The notes beneath the pieces were generated by a model. That model saw only the letters and a list, made by a program, of their open reading frames with translations. It was not told the DNA's origin and searched no databases. Below, in pieces: positions 35,344 to 44,641 of a stretch of 64,000 nt of DNA. Source of the DNA: Arthrobacter sp. Leaf137 (GTDB lineage: Bacteria > Actinomycetota > Actinomycetes > Actinomycetales > Micrococcaceae); assembly GCF_001423525.1 (NCBI RefSeq), contig NZ_LMOI01000021.1:62172-126171 (forward strand). The letters are read 5' to 3'. Both the position numbers and the translations under genes were made by a program. Positions within the stretch are counted from its first letter, which is position 1. The number at the start of each line of letters is the position of its first letter.

Positions 35344-37155
35344 TCAGCTGTTGCGGACGGCGTTGACCACGTAGTCAACAGCCTTGTCCACCGCGACGTT
35401 CTCGGCCTCTCCGGTGCGGCGGTCCTTGATCTCCACGACGCCGTCCACCAGCCCGCGGCCGACAGCAAGGATGGTGGGCACGCCCAGCAGTTCGGCGTCA
35501 CCGAACTTCACGCCCGGGGACACCTTGAAGCGGTCGTCGTAGATGACGTCAAGGCCGGCGGCTTCGAGGCCCAGGGACAGCTGCTCAGCGGCGGCGAAAA
35601 TGTCCTCGCCCTTGCCCACCGCGACGACGTGGACGTCGGCAGGTGCCACGGCGCGCGGCCAGGTGAGGCCCTTGGCATCATGGTTGGCCTCGGCCAGCGC
35701 AGCCACCGCACGGGTGACGCCGACGCCGTAGGAACCCATGGTGACCGTGACCTGCTTGCCGTTCTGGTCCAACACCTTGAGGTCTAGGGCTGCGGCGTAC
35801 TTGCGGCCGAGCTGGAAGATGTGACCCATTTCGATGCCCCGTGCCGTTTCCAGGGGGCCGGAACCGTCCGGTGCGGGGTCGCCGGCGCGGACCTCGGTGC
35901 ACTCGATGACGCCGTCCCAGCTGAAGTCGCGGCCGGCAACGAGGCCGAAGACGTGCTTGCCGGCCTCGTTGGCGCCGGTGATCCAGCTGGTGCCGCTGAC
36001 CACCCGCGGATCCACCAGGTACAGCAGTTTGGTGGCCCCTTCGGAGCCCAGGAGCGGGGCGTCCAGCGACAGTCCGGGGCCCAGATAACCCTTGACGATC
36101 AGGGGCTGCTTCTTAAGGTCCTCCTCACCGGCCTGCTCGAGTCCGATCTCGCCGGCCATCGGCAGGAACGCGCCGATGTTGGCCTCGACGCGTTTCAGGT
36201 CCACGCCACGGTCGCCGGGCAGGCCGATGACCACCAGTTGGCGTTCACCGGTGGGCAGCGTTACGGCGAGGACAACGTTCTTCAGCGTGTCAGCGGCAGT
36301 CCAGGCGCCGCCGTCGGCCTCGGCCCGGGGCGCGATCTGGTTGGATGCGTTGACCAGGGTCTCAATGGTGGGTGTATCAGGGGTGTCCAGGACCTCCGCC
36401 GCAGGCGCACCCGTGAAGTCGATGTCCTCGGGCACCACGGTGGTGACGGCTTCGACGTTGGCTGCGTAACCCGCGGCAGACCGGACAAAGGTGTCTTCGC
36501 CGATTTCCGTGGGGAACAGGAACTCCTCGCTCCGGGAGCCGCCCATGGCGCCGGCGGTGGCTGCCACGGGGACAACATCAAGGCCGAGCCGAGCGAAGAT
36601 CTTGAGGTAGGCGGACCGGTGGGCCGCGTAGCTGGCGTCCAGGCCGGCGTCGTCCACGTCGAAGGAATAGGAATCCTTCATGATGAACTCGCGGCCCCGG
36701 AGGAGGCCTGCCCGGGGACGTGCCTCGTCGCGGTACTTGTTCTGGATCTGGTACAGGCTGAGGGGCAGGTCCTTGTAGGAGGAATACAGGTCCTTCACGA
36801 GGAGGGTGAACATTTCCTCGTGCGTGGGGGCCAGGAGGTAGTCGGCGCCCTTGCGGTCCTGCAGCCGGAACAGCCCCTCGCCGTATTCGGTCCAGCGGTT
36901 GGTCGCCTCGTAGGGTTCACGCGGCAGCAGGGCCGGGAAGTGGACTTCCTGGGCACCGATGGCGGTCATTTCCTCACGGATGACCTGCTCCACCTTGCGG
37001 AGTACGCTCAGGCCCAGTGGCAGCCAGGTGTAGATCCCGGGAGCCGCGCGGCGGATGTAGCCGGCGCGGACCAGCAGTTTGTGGCTGGCCACCTCTGCAT
37101 CGACGGGATCTTCACGCAGGGTGCGCAGGAAAAGCTGGGACATTCTAAGGACCAC
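35344..37155 (-). CDS. proS: Prolyl-tRNA synthetase (bacterial type)
   Basis: ProRS charges tRNA-Pro. The 603-residue protein has class II motif 1 ([14 protein letters not shown]), motif 2 ([20 protein letters not shown]), the long bacterial INS editing insertion (about residues 230-400) and motif 3 ([15 protein letters not shown]), then an anticodon-binding domain. GTG 37155 ([16 protein letters not shown]) is chosen by family resemblance; ATG 37143 is the alternative. A large interrupted hairpin lies about 100 bases upstream. Confidence 0.95.
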   Translation of the reverse strand: MVLRMSQLFLRTLREDPVDAEVASHKLLVRAGYIRRAAPGIYTWLPLGLSVLRKVEQVIREEMTAIGAQEVHFPALLPREPYEATNRWTEYGEGLFRLQDRKGADYLLAPTHEEMFTLLVKDLYSSYKDLPLSLYQIQNKYRDEARPRAGLLRGREFIMKDSYSFDVDDAGLDASYAAHRSAYLKIFARLGLDVVPVAATAGAMGGSRSEEFLFPTEIGEDTFVRSAAGYAANVEAVTTVVPEDIDFTGAPAAEVLDTPDTPTIETLVNASNQIAPRAEADGGAWTAADTLKNVVLAVTLPTGERQLVVIGLPGDRGVDLKRVEANIGAFLPMAGEIGLEQAGEEDLKKQPLIVKGYLGPGLSLDAPLLGSEGATKLLYLVDPRVVSGTSWITGANEAGKHVFGLVAGRDFSWDGVIECTEVRAGDPAPDGSGPLETARGIEMGHIFQLGRKYAAALDLKVLDQNGKQVTVTMGSYGVGVTRAVAALAEANHDAKGLTWPRAVAPADVHVVAVGKGEDIFAAAEQLSLGLEAAGLDVIYDDRFKVSPGVKFGDAELLGVPTILAVGRGLVDGVVEIKDRRTGEAENVAVDKAVDYVVNAVRNS

Positions 37156-37255
37156 GGGTGGTATCCGTTTCTGGAAAAGTGCTGGATCAGCAGGGCCGGA
37201 CAAATTCGTCTGCATACCAATCTACCGGCACAGCGCGCCTCGCCCGGAAACAGTA

Positions 37256-37324
37256 GAGCCACGCCCGGTTGTGCAAAGCCCCTGGCCCCCCAATAGGGCT
37301 GGTCATTGCATCCGGGCGTGGCTC
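37256..37324 (-). promoter_or_regulatory. Long interrupted hairpin in the proS leader region
   Basis: A perfect 13-bp repeat, GAGCCACGCCCGG (37256-37268) and its complement (37312-37324), is continued inward by TGCAA/TTGCA and GCCC/GGGC, leaving a C/A-rich loop. No U-run follows on either strand. It is the only notable structure in the 331-base gap 37156-37486 between proS and the lipoprotein gene. It could be a structured proS leader or the end of the lipoprotein transcript. It lacks the T-box core and specifier features. Confidence 0.6.
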
Positions 37325-37486
37325 AACGCCGTTATCGCCTTATTACAGGTGAGGACTGGTGAGACCGCCCACTCCACTCAGCGCAGCTAGATCGAACCTA
37401 TGTGATGGCGGGCACGTTGACAAGTAAATTCTTCCGTGGCGGGCTATTGCCCGGAAGAAAAGCCGGACAGTACGCCGCCGGGCGGC

Positions 37487-38245
37487 CTACTTGATGAGGG
37501 CTGCCGCGGAATCAAGGAGCGACCCTGCCTGCTCCTGGGCACCCGCACCGTCTGTTCCGCCGGATGCGACGGCGGTCAGCACCACGCCGTGGTGGACAGC
37601 CTGGGCAGTGGTAACCGACTGGACCTGGCCGTTAGGCAGTGTCGTTTCGGTGCGGAACGCGGTGGTTCCCTCAACCCCGCTGACGCCATCGATGCGGGTG
37701 ATGGCAACCGCCACCTTGACGCCCGCGGCGGTCATGACCATGTTCGAGCACTTCTCCAACTGCTCCGAGGGGTCGGAGACTTTCGCCAGCGCGGCCTGGT
37801 CCAGTCCCGACATGAGGGACAGGGCGGTGACCATACCGGAGGCGGCGTCCGTGCTGAGGCCCATGGCAATTGCCGCCCCGTCCATGGACGGTACCGTGCT
37901 GGAGGCCGCAAGATCCTTGCATTCCGCCGGCTCTACCTCGATGGAGGACATCAGGTCCTTGGACTGCTGCACCGTGGCGGTCAGCTGGTCGCCGGGGACC
38001 GGTGTCAGCCGCCGGTCTGCCGAGTCCCGCACCTCGCGCACAACCCCGGCAAGCTCCTCGCTGGTGTACGCCTTGTCCGGCGTAGGGGTTGGCGAGGGAG
38101 TGGTCGTTTCCTCCGATGCTCCGGCTGAGGCAGAGCTCCCCGCCGAGGCAGCGTCCCCCTCGGGTGCCGAGGTGCCTCCGCAGGCTGAAACACCGATGAC
38201 GAGAACCGCAGAAACCGCAAACGTACCCAGCACAGAAGTCTTCAA
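37487..38245 (-). CDS. Putative lipoprotein, unknown
   Basis: A 252-residue exported protein. The signal peptide ends in a lipobox (VIGVSAC, Cys about residue 22) that would be lipidated and held on the outer face of the membrane. A Ser/Thr/Ala/Pro-rich linker of about 35 residues follows, then a globular domain of about 190 residues with no recognised family. A single gene with its own upstream gap; it is downstream of the GNAT gene in the same direction. Confidence 0.78.
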   Translation of the reverse strand: MKTSVLGTFAVSAVLVIGVSACGGTSAPEGDAASAGSSASAGASEETTTPSPTPTPDKAYTSEELAGVVREVRDSADRRLTPVPGDQLTATVQQSKDLMSSIEVEPAECKDLAASSTVPSMDGAAIAMGLSTDAASGMVTALSLMSGLDQAALAKVSDPSEQLEKCSNMVMTAAGVKVAVAITRIDGVSGVEGTTAFRTETTLPNGQVQSVTTAQAVHHGVVLTAVASGGTDGAGAQEQAGSLLDSAAALIK

Positions 38246-38283
38246 TTTTCCCCCAAGTCCACATACGGCCCTGCTTCGGGCCG

Positions 38284-39183
38284 CTAGAAGAGAACTGTAG
38301 CGAACGTGCCCACCTGGCGGAAGCCGACACGTTCATAAGTGGATCTGGCCCTGACGTTGAAGCCGTTGACGTAAAGGCTGGTCAGCGGTGCGATCTTCTG
38401 CGCCTGTTCCACGACGGCGGACATATAGCCGGAGCTCAGGCCCTTCCCGCGGTACAGCGGATTCATCCAGACCCCCTGGACCTGGGTGACATCGGCAGTG
38501 ACCGCGCCGAGCTCGGCTTTGAAGACCACTTCCTTGGCTTCGTTGAGGTGGGCCAGCGAATAGCCCTGCCGGATCAGCCCTTCGACCCGGCGGCTGTAGA
38601 ACTCCCGGCCGCCAAGGAACGGCGAGTAGCCCACTTCCTCTTCGAACATGGCGGCGCAGGCGGGCAGGATGCGCTCGAAGTCTGCGAGTTCGCCCAGTCC
38701 CAGGCCCGGGTTGGGCGGAACGTCGGCCGGCCCGTCGATCACCATCAGGGGCTGGTCCGGGCGGATCTCGTGGGCGCGGTGGCCCAGTTCAGCAAGTTCC
38801 CCATGAAGGGCCAGCACCGCATCCGCGGGGCCGAAAGCCGACGCATAGCGCCGGCCGGAACGGTTGGCGGCTTCGGCCACCAGCGGCGCGAAGGCCGGGT
38901 CGAGCTGGACGGGGACCAGGTTGGCGCCCGCCCAGCAGGCACCCACCAGCATGCCGTCGTCGAAAACACCCACGATGCCGGCACCGCCGCTGGTGGGAGC
39001 GGCAGTACCGGCAGTGCGTAAATGCGCGAGGATGAACACGTTGGCCACACGGTCCTGCTCAGCCAAAAGCCTGAGCGCCGCGGTGTCGCCCCCGTCCAGG
39101 GTGCGGACGGATATCCCCGGCGGGTCCGGCTCGTCCTTACGAGACGCTAACCACGGGGCCACCTTTGACAGCATCTTCGCCAT
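38284..39183 (-). CDS. GNAT-family N-acetyltransferase (DUF4081-like)
   Basis: A 299-residue protein. The N-terminal half ([19 protein letters not shown]) resembles the DUF4081 domain, and the C-terminal half is a GNAT fold with acetyl-CoA motif A in [22 protein letters not shown]. The end [23 protein letters not shown] is typical of this actinobacterial family. Substrate unknown. The start overlaps the ispG end by 47 bases, with a strong GGGAGG inside ispG. The ispG-GNAT pairing is frequent in actinobacteria. Confidence 0.88.
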   Translation of the reverse strand: MAKMLSKVAPWLASRKDEPDPPGISVRTLDGGDTAALRLLAEQDRVANVFILAHLRTAGTAAPTSGGAGIVGVFDDGMLVGACWAGANLVPVQLDPAFAPLVAEAANRSGRRYASAFGPADAVLALHGELAELGHRAHEIRPDQPLMVIDGPADVPPNPGLGLGELADFERILPACAAMFEEEVGYSPFLGGREFYSRRVEGLIRQGYSLAHLNEAKEVVFKAELGAVTADVTQVQGVWMNPLYRGKGLSSGYMSAVVEQAQKIAPLTSLYVNGFNVRARSTYERVGFRQVGTFATVLF

Positions 39184-40303
39184 CGGCCTCCCCCATCTCT
39201 TCCGCGATACGCATGGCCTCTTCGATCAGTGTCTCAACAATCTGGCTCTCCGGCACAGTCTTGATGACTTCACCCTTCACAAAGATCTGTCCCTTGCCGT
39301 TGCCGGAAGCGACGCCGAGATCGGCTTCGCGTGCCTCGCCCGGTCCGTTGACCACGCAGCCCATGACGGCGACGCGCAGCGGGATCTCCATGCCTTCCAG
39401 GCCGGCTGTGACCTGCTCGGCGAGCGTGTAGACGTCCACCTGCGCGCGTCCGCAGGACGGGCAGGACACGATTTCGAGCTTGCGGGGCCGCAGGTTCAGT
39501 GACTGCAGGATCTGGTTTCCCACCTTGATCTCCTCAACGGGCGGGGCCGAGAGGGAGACGCGGATGGTGTCGCCGATGCCCCGGGAGAGCAGTGCGCCGA
39601 AGGCGGTGGCGGACTTGATGGTTCCCTGGAATGCCGGACCGGCCTCGGTCACGCCGAGGTGGAGGGGCCAGTCGCCCTTTTCGGCGAGCATCTCGTAGGC
39701 GGCCACCATAATCACGGGGTCGTTGTGCTTGACCGAGATCTTGAAATCGTGGAAGCCGTGCTCTTCGAACAGGGAGGCTTCCCAGACTGCAGATTCAACC
39801 AGGGCCTCGGGGGTGGCCTTGCCGTACTTCTTGAGGATTCCCGGTTCCAGCGAGCCGGCGTTGACGCCAATGCGGATGGAGGTTCCGTGGTCCCGGGCGG
39901 CCGCGGCGATTTCCTTCACCTGGTCATCGAACTTGCGGATGTTGCCGGGGTTGACCCGAACGGCCGCGCAGCCGGCTTCGATGGCAGCGAAGACGTACTT
40001 GGGCTGGAAGTGGATGTCCGCGATGACCGGAATCTGGGACTTGCGGGCAATGATGGGCAATGCTTCGGCATCATCGGCCGACGGGCATGCAACGCGCACG
40101 ATGTCGCAGCCCGAGGCGGTAAGTTCCGCAATCTGCTGCAGGGTGGCGTTGATGTCGGTGGTGGGCGTGGTGGTCATCGACTGCACGCTGATGGGGGAAT
40201 CCGAGCCTACTCCCACCGAACCGACTTTGATCTGGCGCGTCTTGCGGCGCGGGGCAAGGACGGGCGGCGGTGCTGCGGGCATTCCCAGGCTGACCGAGGT
40301 CAC
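39137..40303 (-). CDS. ispG: (E)-4-hydroxy-3-methylbut-2-enyl-diphosphate synthase
   Basis: IspG is the iron-sulfur enzyme of the penultimate MEP (non-mevalonate isoprenoid) step. The 388-residue protein has the TIM-barrel motif [20 protein letters not shown]. The cluster cysteines are in [13 protein letters not shown] and [11 protein letters not shown]. The ATG at 40303 begins [10 protein letters not shown]. Together with dxr and the M50 protease upstream it forms the typical dxr-rseP-ispG order, interrupted here by a satD-like operon and a YciI gene. Confidence 0.96.
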   Translation of the reverse strand: MTSVSLGMPAAPPPVLAPRRKTRQIKVGSVGVGSDSPISVQSMTTTPTTDINATLQQIAELTASGCDIVRVACPSADDAEALPIIARKSQIPVIADIHFQPKYVFAAIEAGCAAVRVNPGNIRKFDDQVKEIAAAARDHGTSIRIGVNAGSLEPGILKKYGKATPEALVESAVWEASLFEEHGFHDFKISVKHNDPVIMVAAYEMLAEKGDWPLHLGVTEAGPAFQGTIKSATAFGALLSRGIGDTIRVSLSAPPVEEIKVGNQILQSLNLRPRKLEIVSCPSCGRAQVDVYTLAEQVTAGLEGMEIPLRVAVMGCVVNGPGEAREADLGVASGNGKGQIFVKGEVIKTVPESQIVETLIEEAMRIAEEMGEADGEDAVKGGPVVSVS

Positions 40304-40333
40304 GTGGACTCCTAGAGGTGAAGGGTAAATGGC

Positions 40334-40627
40334 TTAGGCTGCGAGGCCGGCGAGCATGCCGGTCACGGGTGACCATTCGGTGACGCGGATGCCGGCTATG
40401 ACGCCGGCGGCGGCGAACGGATCCTGCTTGAGGACCGAGTTCAGGGATGCTTCGTTGTCCGCTTTGAAGATCAGCAGCGCGCCGGCGCCGTCTCCATAGG
40501 GTCCGCTGGCAAGGATCACGCCGTCCTCGGCCAAGCCGCCGGTCCATTCGCGGTGGGCGGGGCGTGCCTCGTTGCGGGCTTCGGTGGAATCAGCGGCGTA
40601 AACGTACTCAACGGCAAAAACTGTCAT
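40334..40627 (-). CDS. YciI-family protein
   Basis: A 97-residue single-domain protein of the YciI/YCII superfamily (ferredoxin-like fold). The conserved start TVFAVEYVYAADSTEARNEA, the central HREWTGGLAEDGVILASGPYG and FAAAGVIAGIRVTEWSPV are recognised. Family members may bind small ligands or act as dehalogenase-like enzymes; the role is unknown. It lies 30 bases before ispG in the same direction. Confidence 0.88.
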   Translation of the reverse strand: MTVFAVEYVYAADSTEARNEARPAHREWTGGLAEDGVILASGPYGDGAGALLIFKADNEASLNSVLKQDPFAAAGVIAGIRVTEWSPVTGMLAGLAA

Positions 40628-40652
40628 AGCGCTACCCTATCGCTCCCCCGGC

Positions 40653-41159
40653 CTAGGCCAGGAAAATCACCTTCACGGCTGCCGCTATCCCCGCGGCCCA
40701 CAGCATGGACGCCAGCGTGCCGATGATGAACCGCTCCGCGGCCACCGGGGTTTCCTTGAGTTCGGCGAACCGGCCCAGCCCCTTGACGGCGACGATGTAC
40801 GCGATGGCAACCGGCTGGCCGGCCAGGATGGCCAGGCAGACGCCGAGTCGCTCCAGGACCCCGATGATGGCACCGCCGCGGAGGATCCGCTGGACGGGTT
40901 CGGCGGGAACGCCCGACGCCGGCTGGCCAGTCGCCGCCGTCAGCTCACCGTTGACAGCCTGGCCGGCGTCGTCGTCCGGGGCCCGGCCCGGGACGTCCAC
41001 CGTGACGTCGGCCGAGGGATCGTCCTCAGTGTCACGTCCCTTGGCTGCCGCGTCCGCCTTGTCGTCAATTGTCCGGGCCAGCCGGAACACGAGGGCGGTG
41101 ACGGGCCAGCCGCCAAAACCTGCCGCCAGCAGTGCAGCAGCGATCCAGAATGCGGTCAC
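40653..41159 (-). CDS. Membrane protein coupled to the satD-like gene
   Basis: A 168-residue protein starting at GTG 41159, which overlaps the stop of the upstream gene (GTGA), so translation is coupled. One hydrophobic helix at the N-terminus (TAFWIAAALLAAGFGGWPVTALVFRL region) is followed by an acidic linker of about 60 residues and two or three hydrophobic helices at the C-terminus. SatD genes often pair with a small membrane protein (DUF3307 in many genomes); no sequence match to DUF3307 was recognised here. Function unknown. Confidence 0.72.
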   Translation of the reverse strand: MTAFWIAAALLAAGFGGWPVTALVFRLARTIDDKADAAAKGRDTEDDPSADVTVDVPGRAPDDDAGQAVNGELTAATGQPASGVPAEPVQRILRGGAIIGVLERLGVCLAILAGQPVAIAYIVAVKGLGRFAELKETPVAAERFIIGTLASMLWAAGIAAAVKVIFLA

Positions 41160-41899
41160 CGGTCTCCTTTGGTATGGGCAAGGGCGTAATCCAGGAGCAT
41201 CGCTGCTGCCGGCCTGGCAGCCCATTCTTCCTGCCAGCCGGAACGAAGGACGGCGCGGCTCACCGACTGCTCCGTAATTCCCAGTTCCCGGGCCACGGGC
41301 TTCTGGCTGCCATGCCTGCCCCCTCCGCCCGCTGCCCGCAGCCGGTCAACCACGCGCCACTGCGCCTCCGTCCGCTGTTGCACCAGGCGTCCTATCAGGC
41401 GCAGGACGGCCTGGGCATTCGCTGCGGCGTTCGTGGCTGCATGTGCTGCGGTATTCACTGAAGTGTTCATTTCGGCGTTCGTTCCAGCGGTGGCTCCGTT
41501 GTTTGTGCCGGCGGGCTCTTCCCGGGAATTCCGGGGTGCGCCTTTGACACTGTCCATGGTGCCCGCCACCACCGACAACGGAACATGGCCGGCCGCACCC
41601 TTGGCGGCTTCCACTGCCGTGCGGGCAGCCACGAAGCCGCTTCCGGTCCCTTCGCGCGGGCTCCCGCCAGGTTCGAGGCGGACGTCACCGATGCCAATAC
41701 CGACGTACCAGTGCCCGCTCCGCAGAGCGTGCAAGGCAATGTCCACCACGTCCAGGGCATCGCCGACGGTTCCCTGGAGTTCGTCGCCGACGGAGCGTTC
41801 GAAATGGGCGCCGGTGAGGCTGCGCAGTTCCGCGATCAAATCGGGGACGCGGTCAACGTCGGAGGTGCTGCCACGCTGGTCGATGGTGAGTACGTACAT
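41156..41899 (-). CDS. SatD-like protein with C-terminal helix-turn-helix
   Basis: A 247-residue protein. The N-terminal 120 residues (YVLTIDQRGSTSDVDRVPDL, then FERSVGDELQGTVGDALDV and GHWYVGIGIGDVRL) resemble the SatD family. A low-complexity linker of eight degenerate tetrapeptides rich in Asn/Ala/Thr follows. The C-terminus has a helix-turn-helix (KPVARELGITEQSVSRAVLR), which suggests DNA binding. The gene starts at ATG 41899 inside a 28-bp repeat array that could be its own operator. It is probably an autoregulator coupled to the membrane protein downstream. No function is established for the actinobacterial group. Confidence 0.72.
   Translation of the reverse strand: MYVLTIDQRGSTSDVDRVPDLIAELRSLTGAHFERSVGDELQGTVGDALDVVDIALHALRSGHWYVGIGIGDVRLEPGGSPREGTGSGFVAARTAVEAAKGAAGHVPLSVVAGTMDSVKGAPRNSREEPAGTNNGATAGTNAEMNTSVNTAAHAATNAAANAQAVLRLIGRLVQQRTEAQWRVVDRLRAAGGGGRHGSQKPVARELGITEQSVSRAVLRSGWQEEWAARPAAAMLLDYALAHTKGDR
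41415..41510. repeat. Degenerate 12-bp coding repeat, eight units
   Basis: Eight consecutive 12-bp units (plus-strand pattern near GCRTTCRYTGCG) encode tetrapeptides GTNN, GATA, GTNA, EMNT, SVNT, AAHA, ATNA and AANA. They form the flexible linker between the SatD-like domain and the helix-turn-helix. The units are diverged but remain in frame. Confidence 0.7.
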
Positions 41900-41998
41900 A
41901 CCTCAACCGTATGCGGGTGATACCCAATAATCAACCGTTAATAGCTGATTATTTAATCTCAGCCGTATTGAGCTGATTATCGATAGTCAGCCATTTGA
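41887..41998. promoter_or_regulatory. 28-bp-phased repeat array over the satD-like gene start
   Basis: The hexamer TCARCC occurs at 41903, 41931, 41959 and 41987, exactly 28 bases apart. In the last three units it is preceded, 10 bases away, by the inverted hexamer RGSTGA (GGGTGA 41915, AGCTGA 41943, AGCTGA 41971), so each unit is a palindrome with a 10-base A/T-rich spacer. The first unit keeps only TCAACC and covers the start codon. The region is strikingly A/T-rich for this genome. The array looks like a multimeric operator, most simply for the HTH protein it precedes. Confidence 0.8.
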
Positions 41999-42029
41999 AG
42001 CTACAGGTTCCCATCGACGGGCCAGCCCA

Positions 42030-43361
42030 TCATCCGAAGAGGTTCACGGGTTTGACGATGTCGGCGTAGATCAGCAGCGCACTCATGCCCATCAGCAGGG
42101 CGGCCACCACATACGTGACCGGGAGCAGCTTGGCGATGTCGAAGGCACCGGGGTCCGGCTTACCGAAGAGTTTCGCTACCTGGCGCCGTGCACCCTCGTA
42201 CAGTGCGCCGGCCACATGGCCGCCGTCGAGCGGCAGCAACGGAACCAGGTTGAAGACGGCAAGGGCGAAGTTCAGTCCGGCCAGCAGCCCCACCAGGGTG
42301 GCCACCCGGGACTGCAGCGGAATCTCTTCCATGGCGGCCACCTCGCCGGCCACCCGCCCCACGCCCACCACGCTGATGGGTCCGTTGGGATCGCGCGGTT
42401 CCTCGCTGAAGGCGGCCTTCGCCACGCCCACCACACGGGCCGGAAGGTTGAAGATCACTCCTGCCACCTGCCTGATGTTCTCCCCCGCCATCGGCAGGAC
42501 GGACGACGCCGGCTGCGGCACCAGTTCGGTCTGCGAACCAATGCCGAGGAAGCCAACGTCCTGGTAGCGCAGGGTGCCCGACGCATCGGTTTCCTGCCGG
42601 CCGTCGACGCCGATGATGGGCCGGGCGGAGAGGACGGGGGTGACAGTGGTGGACACCGAAGAGCCGCCGCGCTCAACCGTAATGGCCACTTCCCGGCCCG
42701 CGGATGCCCGGATCCATTCGGTCAGCTGGTCCCAGCTGGTGACTTCTCTTCCGTCGAAGGACGTGACAGTGTCGTTGGGCTGCAGGCCGGCCGCGGCTGC
42801 CGGGGTCAGCTGGCAGTCGGCCGAATCCGGGTCCACGGTTTCGCCGGCGGCAACCTGGCATTTTGAGACATCCGAAATGGTGGTGGTTGCCGTGGCCGTG
42901 CCGAAGCCCATGAGGAGGATTGCCATGAGGAGGACGCCGAGGATCATGTTCATGGCGGGCCCGCCCAGCATGACAATGACTTTCTTCCATACCGGAAGGC
43001 GGTAGAAGACGCGTTTTTCGTCCCCGGGCCCCACTTCCTCGTGCGCCATGGACCTGGCCTCGGTGGCCAGCGTCTGGAACATCCCGGTGCTGGAGGGCCG
43101 GACGGAGCCGTCCTCCTTGTTGGGCGGGTACATGCCGATCATGGACACGTAGCCGCCCAGCGGGATGGCCTTCACGCCGTATTCGGTTTCGCCCTTCCGC
43201 CGCGACCACAGGGTGGGGCCGAAACCGATCATGTACTTGGTGACGCGCACCTTGAAGAGCTTGGCGGGTACCAGGTGTCCCACTTCGTGCAGCGCGATGG
43301 ACGCGGCGATGCCGATGGCTACGAAGACGACGCCGAGGATGAAAAGAAGAACGGGGGTCAT
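42030..43361 (-). CDS. rseP: M50 site-2-type intramembrane metalloprotease
   Basis: A 443-residue polytopic protease that cleaves membrane-bound anti-sigma factors or signal peptides within the membrane. The zinc motif HEVGH is at residues 25-29 in the first helix. A periplasmic-side PDZ domain follows (AAGLQPNDTVTSFDGREVTSWDQL region). The third zinc ligand is in NLVPLLPLDGGH near the C-terminus. It is downstream of dxr by 18 bases, the conserved order. The client protein is not in the window. Confidence 0.92.
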   Translation of the reverse strand: MTPVLLFILGVVFVAIGIAASIALHEVGHLVPAKLFKVRVTKYMIGFGPTLWSRRKGETEYGVKAIPLGGYVSMIGMYPPNKEDGSVRPSSTGMFQTLATEARSMAHEEVGPGDEKRVFYRLPVWKKVIVMLGGPAMNMILGVLLMAILLMGFGTATATTTISDVSKCQVAAGETVDPDSADCQLTPAAAAGLQPNDTVTSFDGREVTSWDQLTEWIRASAGREVAITVERGGSSVSTTVTPVLSARPIIGVDGRQETDASGTLRYQDVGFLGIGSQTELVPQPASSVLPMAGENIRQVAGVIFNLPARVVGVAKAAFSEEPRDPNGPISVVGVGRVAGEVAAMEEIPLQSRVATLVGLLAGLNFALAVFNLVPLLPLDGGHVAGALYEGARRQVAKLFGKPDPGAFDIAKLLPVTYVVAALLMGMSALLIYADIVKPVNLFG

Positions 43362-43379
43362 GGAGGTGCTGCTGCTTCC

Positions 43380-44564
43380 CTAGAGACTGCTGACTGCTAA
43401 ACGTTCGTGTGCGCGGGCACGTGCCCAGCCCTCAGCATCCAGCACCGATTCCACCGTCAGCCGGGAGGAACCTGTGTGTTCGCTGAGGACCGCATCCACG
43501 GTGTCCACGATGTCCGTGAAGCGGATCCGCCCGGCGTGGAAGGCGGTGACCGCTTCCTCGTTGGCGGCGTTGAAGACCGCGGGGAAGGTGCTCCCCTGCT
43601 TCGCCGCGTCCTTGGCAAGGTCCACGGCGGGAAAGGCTGCTGCGTCGAGCGGCTCGAACGTCCAGGTGGCCGCCTTGGTCCAGTCACACGGCGCGGCCGC
43701 GTTGGGCACCCGGTCCGGCCACCCCAACCCCAGGGCGATGGGCAGCCGCATGTCCGGCGGGGAGGCCTGCGCGATGGTGGAGCCGTCCACGAACTGCACC
43801 ATGGAGTGCACCACGGACTGGGGATGGACCACCACGTCGATCCGGTCCAGCGGGATGTCGAACAGGAGGTGGGCTTCGATGACTTCCAGCCCCTTGTTGA
43901 CCAGGGTGGCGGAGTTGGTGGTGACCATCAGCCCCATGTCCCAGGTGGGGTGGGCGAGGGCTTCCTGCGGCGTGACCCCGTGCAGTTCTTCCCGGCTCCG
44001 GCCGCGGAAGGGCCCGCCGGAGGCGGTGAGGACCAGCTTGTCCACTTCAGCTGCACTGCCCGAGCGCAGGCATTGGGCGATGGCGGAGTGCTCGGAGTCC
44101 ACGGGAACGATCTGCCCGTCGCGCGCAGCAGCCTTCACCAGCGAACCGCCGACGATCAGCGATTCCTTGTTTGCCAGCGCCAGCGTGGCGCCGGATTTCA
44201 GCGCGGCAAGGGTGGGTGCAAGGCCAATGGACCCGGTGATGCCGTTAAGCACCACATCGGTGTCCAGCTCCGCGATGCGCGTGGAGGCATCCGGTCCGGC
44301 GATGATCTCCGGGCGGTAGCCGGAACGGCCCGCTGCGGCGGCTGCTTCGTCGATCAGCACGGCAAGCTCGCGGGCGTCCCCGGCGGCGATGCCGACGGCC
44401 GCCGCACCGGTGTGGACGGCCTGCCGGGCCAGGAGCGCGGGGTTGCCGCCCCCGGCGCTCAGTGCCACGACCTCGAAAAGATGCGGGGCGCCGTCGACGA
44501 CGTCAATCGCCTGGGTGCCGATGGAACCGGTGGATCCGAGGATGGCGATTCTGCGTGGCTGCAT
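43380..44564 (-). CDS. dxr: 1-deoxy-D-xylulose 5-phosphate reductoisomerase
   Basis: Dxr makes 2-C-methylerythritol 4-phosphate with NADPH, the first committed MEP-pathway step. The 394-residue protein has the NADPH motif GSTGSIGTQ (10-18), the metal/substrate motif [13 protein letters not shown] and [16 protein letters not shown], and the [26 protein letters not shown] block (quoted in part). The start ATG is 74 bases from the divergent plus-strand gene. ispG of the same pathway is 3 kb downstream. Confidence 0.96.
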   Translation of the reverse strand: MQPRRIAILGSTGSIGTQAIDVVDGAPHLFEVVALSAGGGNPALLARQAVHTGAAAVGIAAGDARELAVLIDEAAAAAGRSGYRPEIIAGPDASTRIAELDTDVVLNGITGSIGLAPTLAALKSGATLALANKESLIVGGSLVKAAARDGQIVPVDSEHSAIAQCLRSGSAAEVDKLVLTASGGPFRGRSREELHGVTPQEALAHPTWDMGLMVTTNSATLVNKGLEVIEAHLLFDIPLDRIDVVVHPQSVVHSMVQFVDGSTIAQASPPDMRLPIALGLGWPDRVPNAAAPCDWTKAATWTFEPLDAAAFPAVDLAKDAAKQGSTFPAVFNAANEEAVTAFHAGRIRFTDIVDTVDAVLSEHTGSSRLTVESVLDAEGWARARAHERLAVSSL

Positions 44565-44641
44565 GGGTTAAGTATCCCGCACCAATGCGGTCCGGTACGC
44601 CGCGGCCTGCATGCCTTGACCCCGACGCGGCCGGGCGTAAC

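Noticed and set aside
37417-37422. TTGACA hexamer on the plus strand, a possible -35 box
   Set aside because: No -10 hexamer at proper spacing and no plus-strand gene downstream.
37156-37486. T-box or other known riboswitch ahead of proS
   Set aside because: No T-box core sequence, specifier loop or terminator/antiterminator pair could be found, only the long hairpin.
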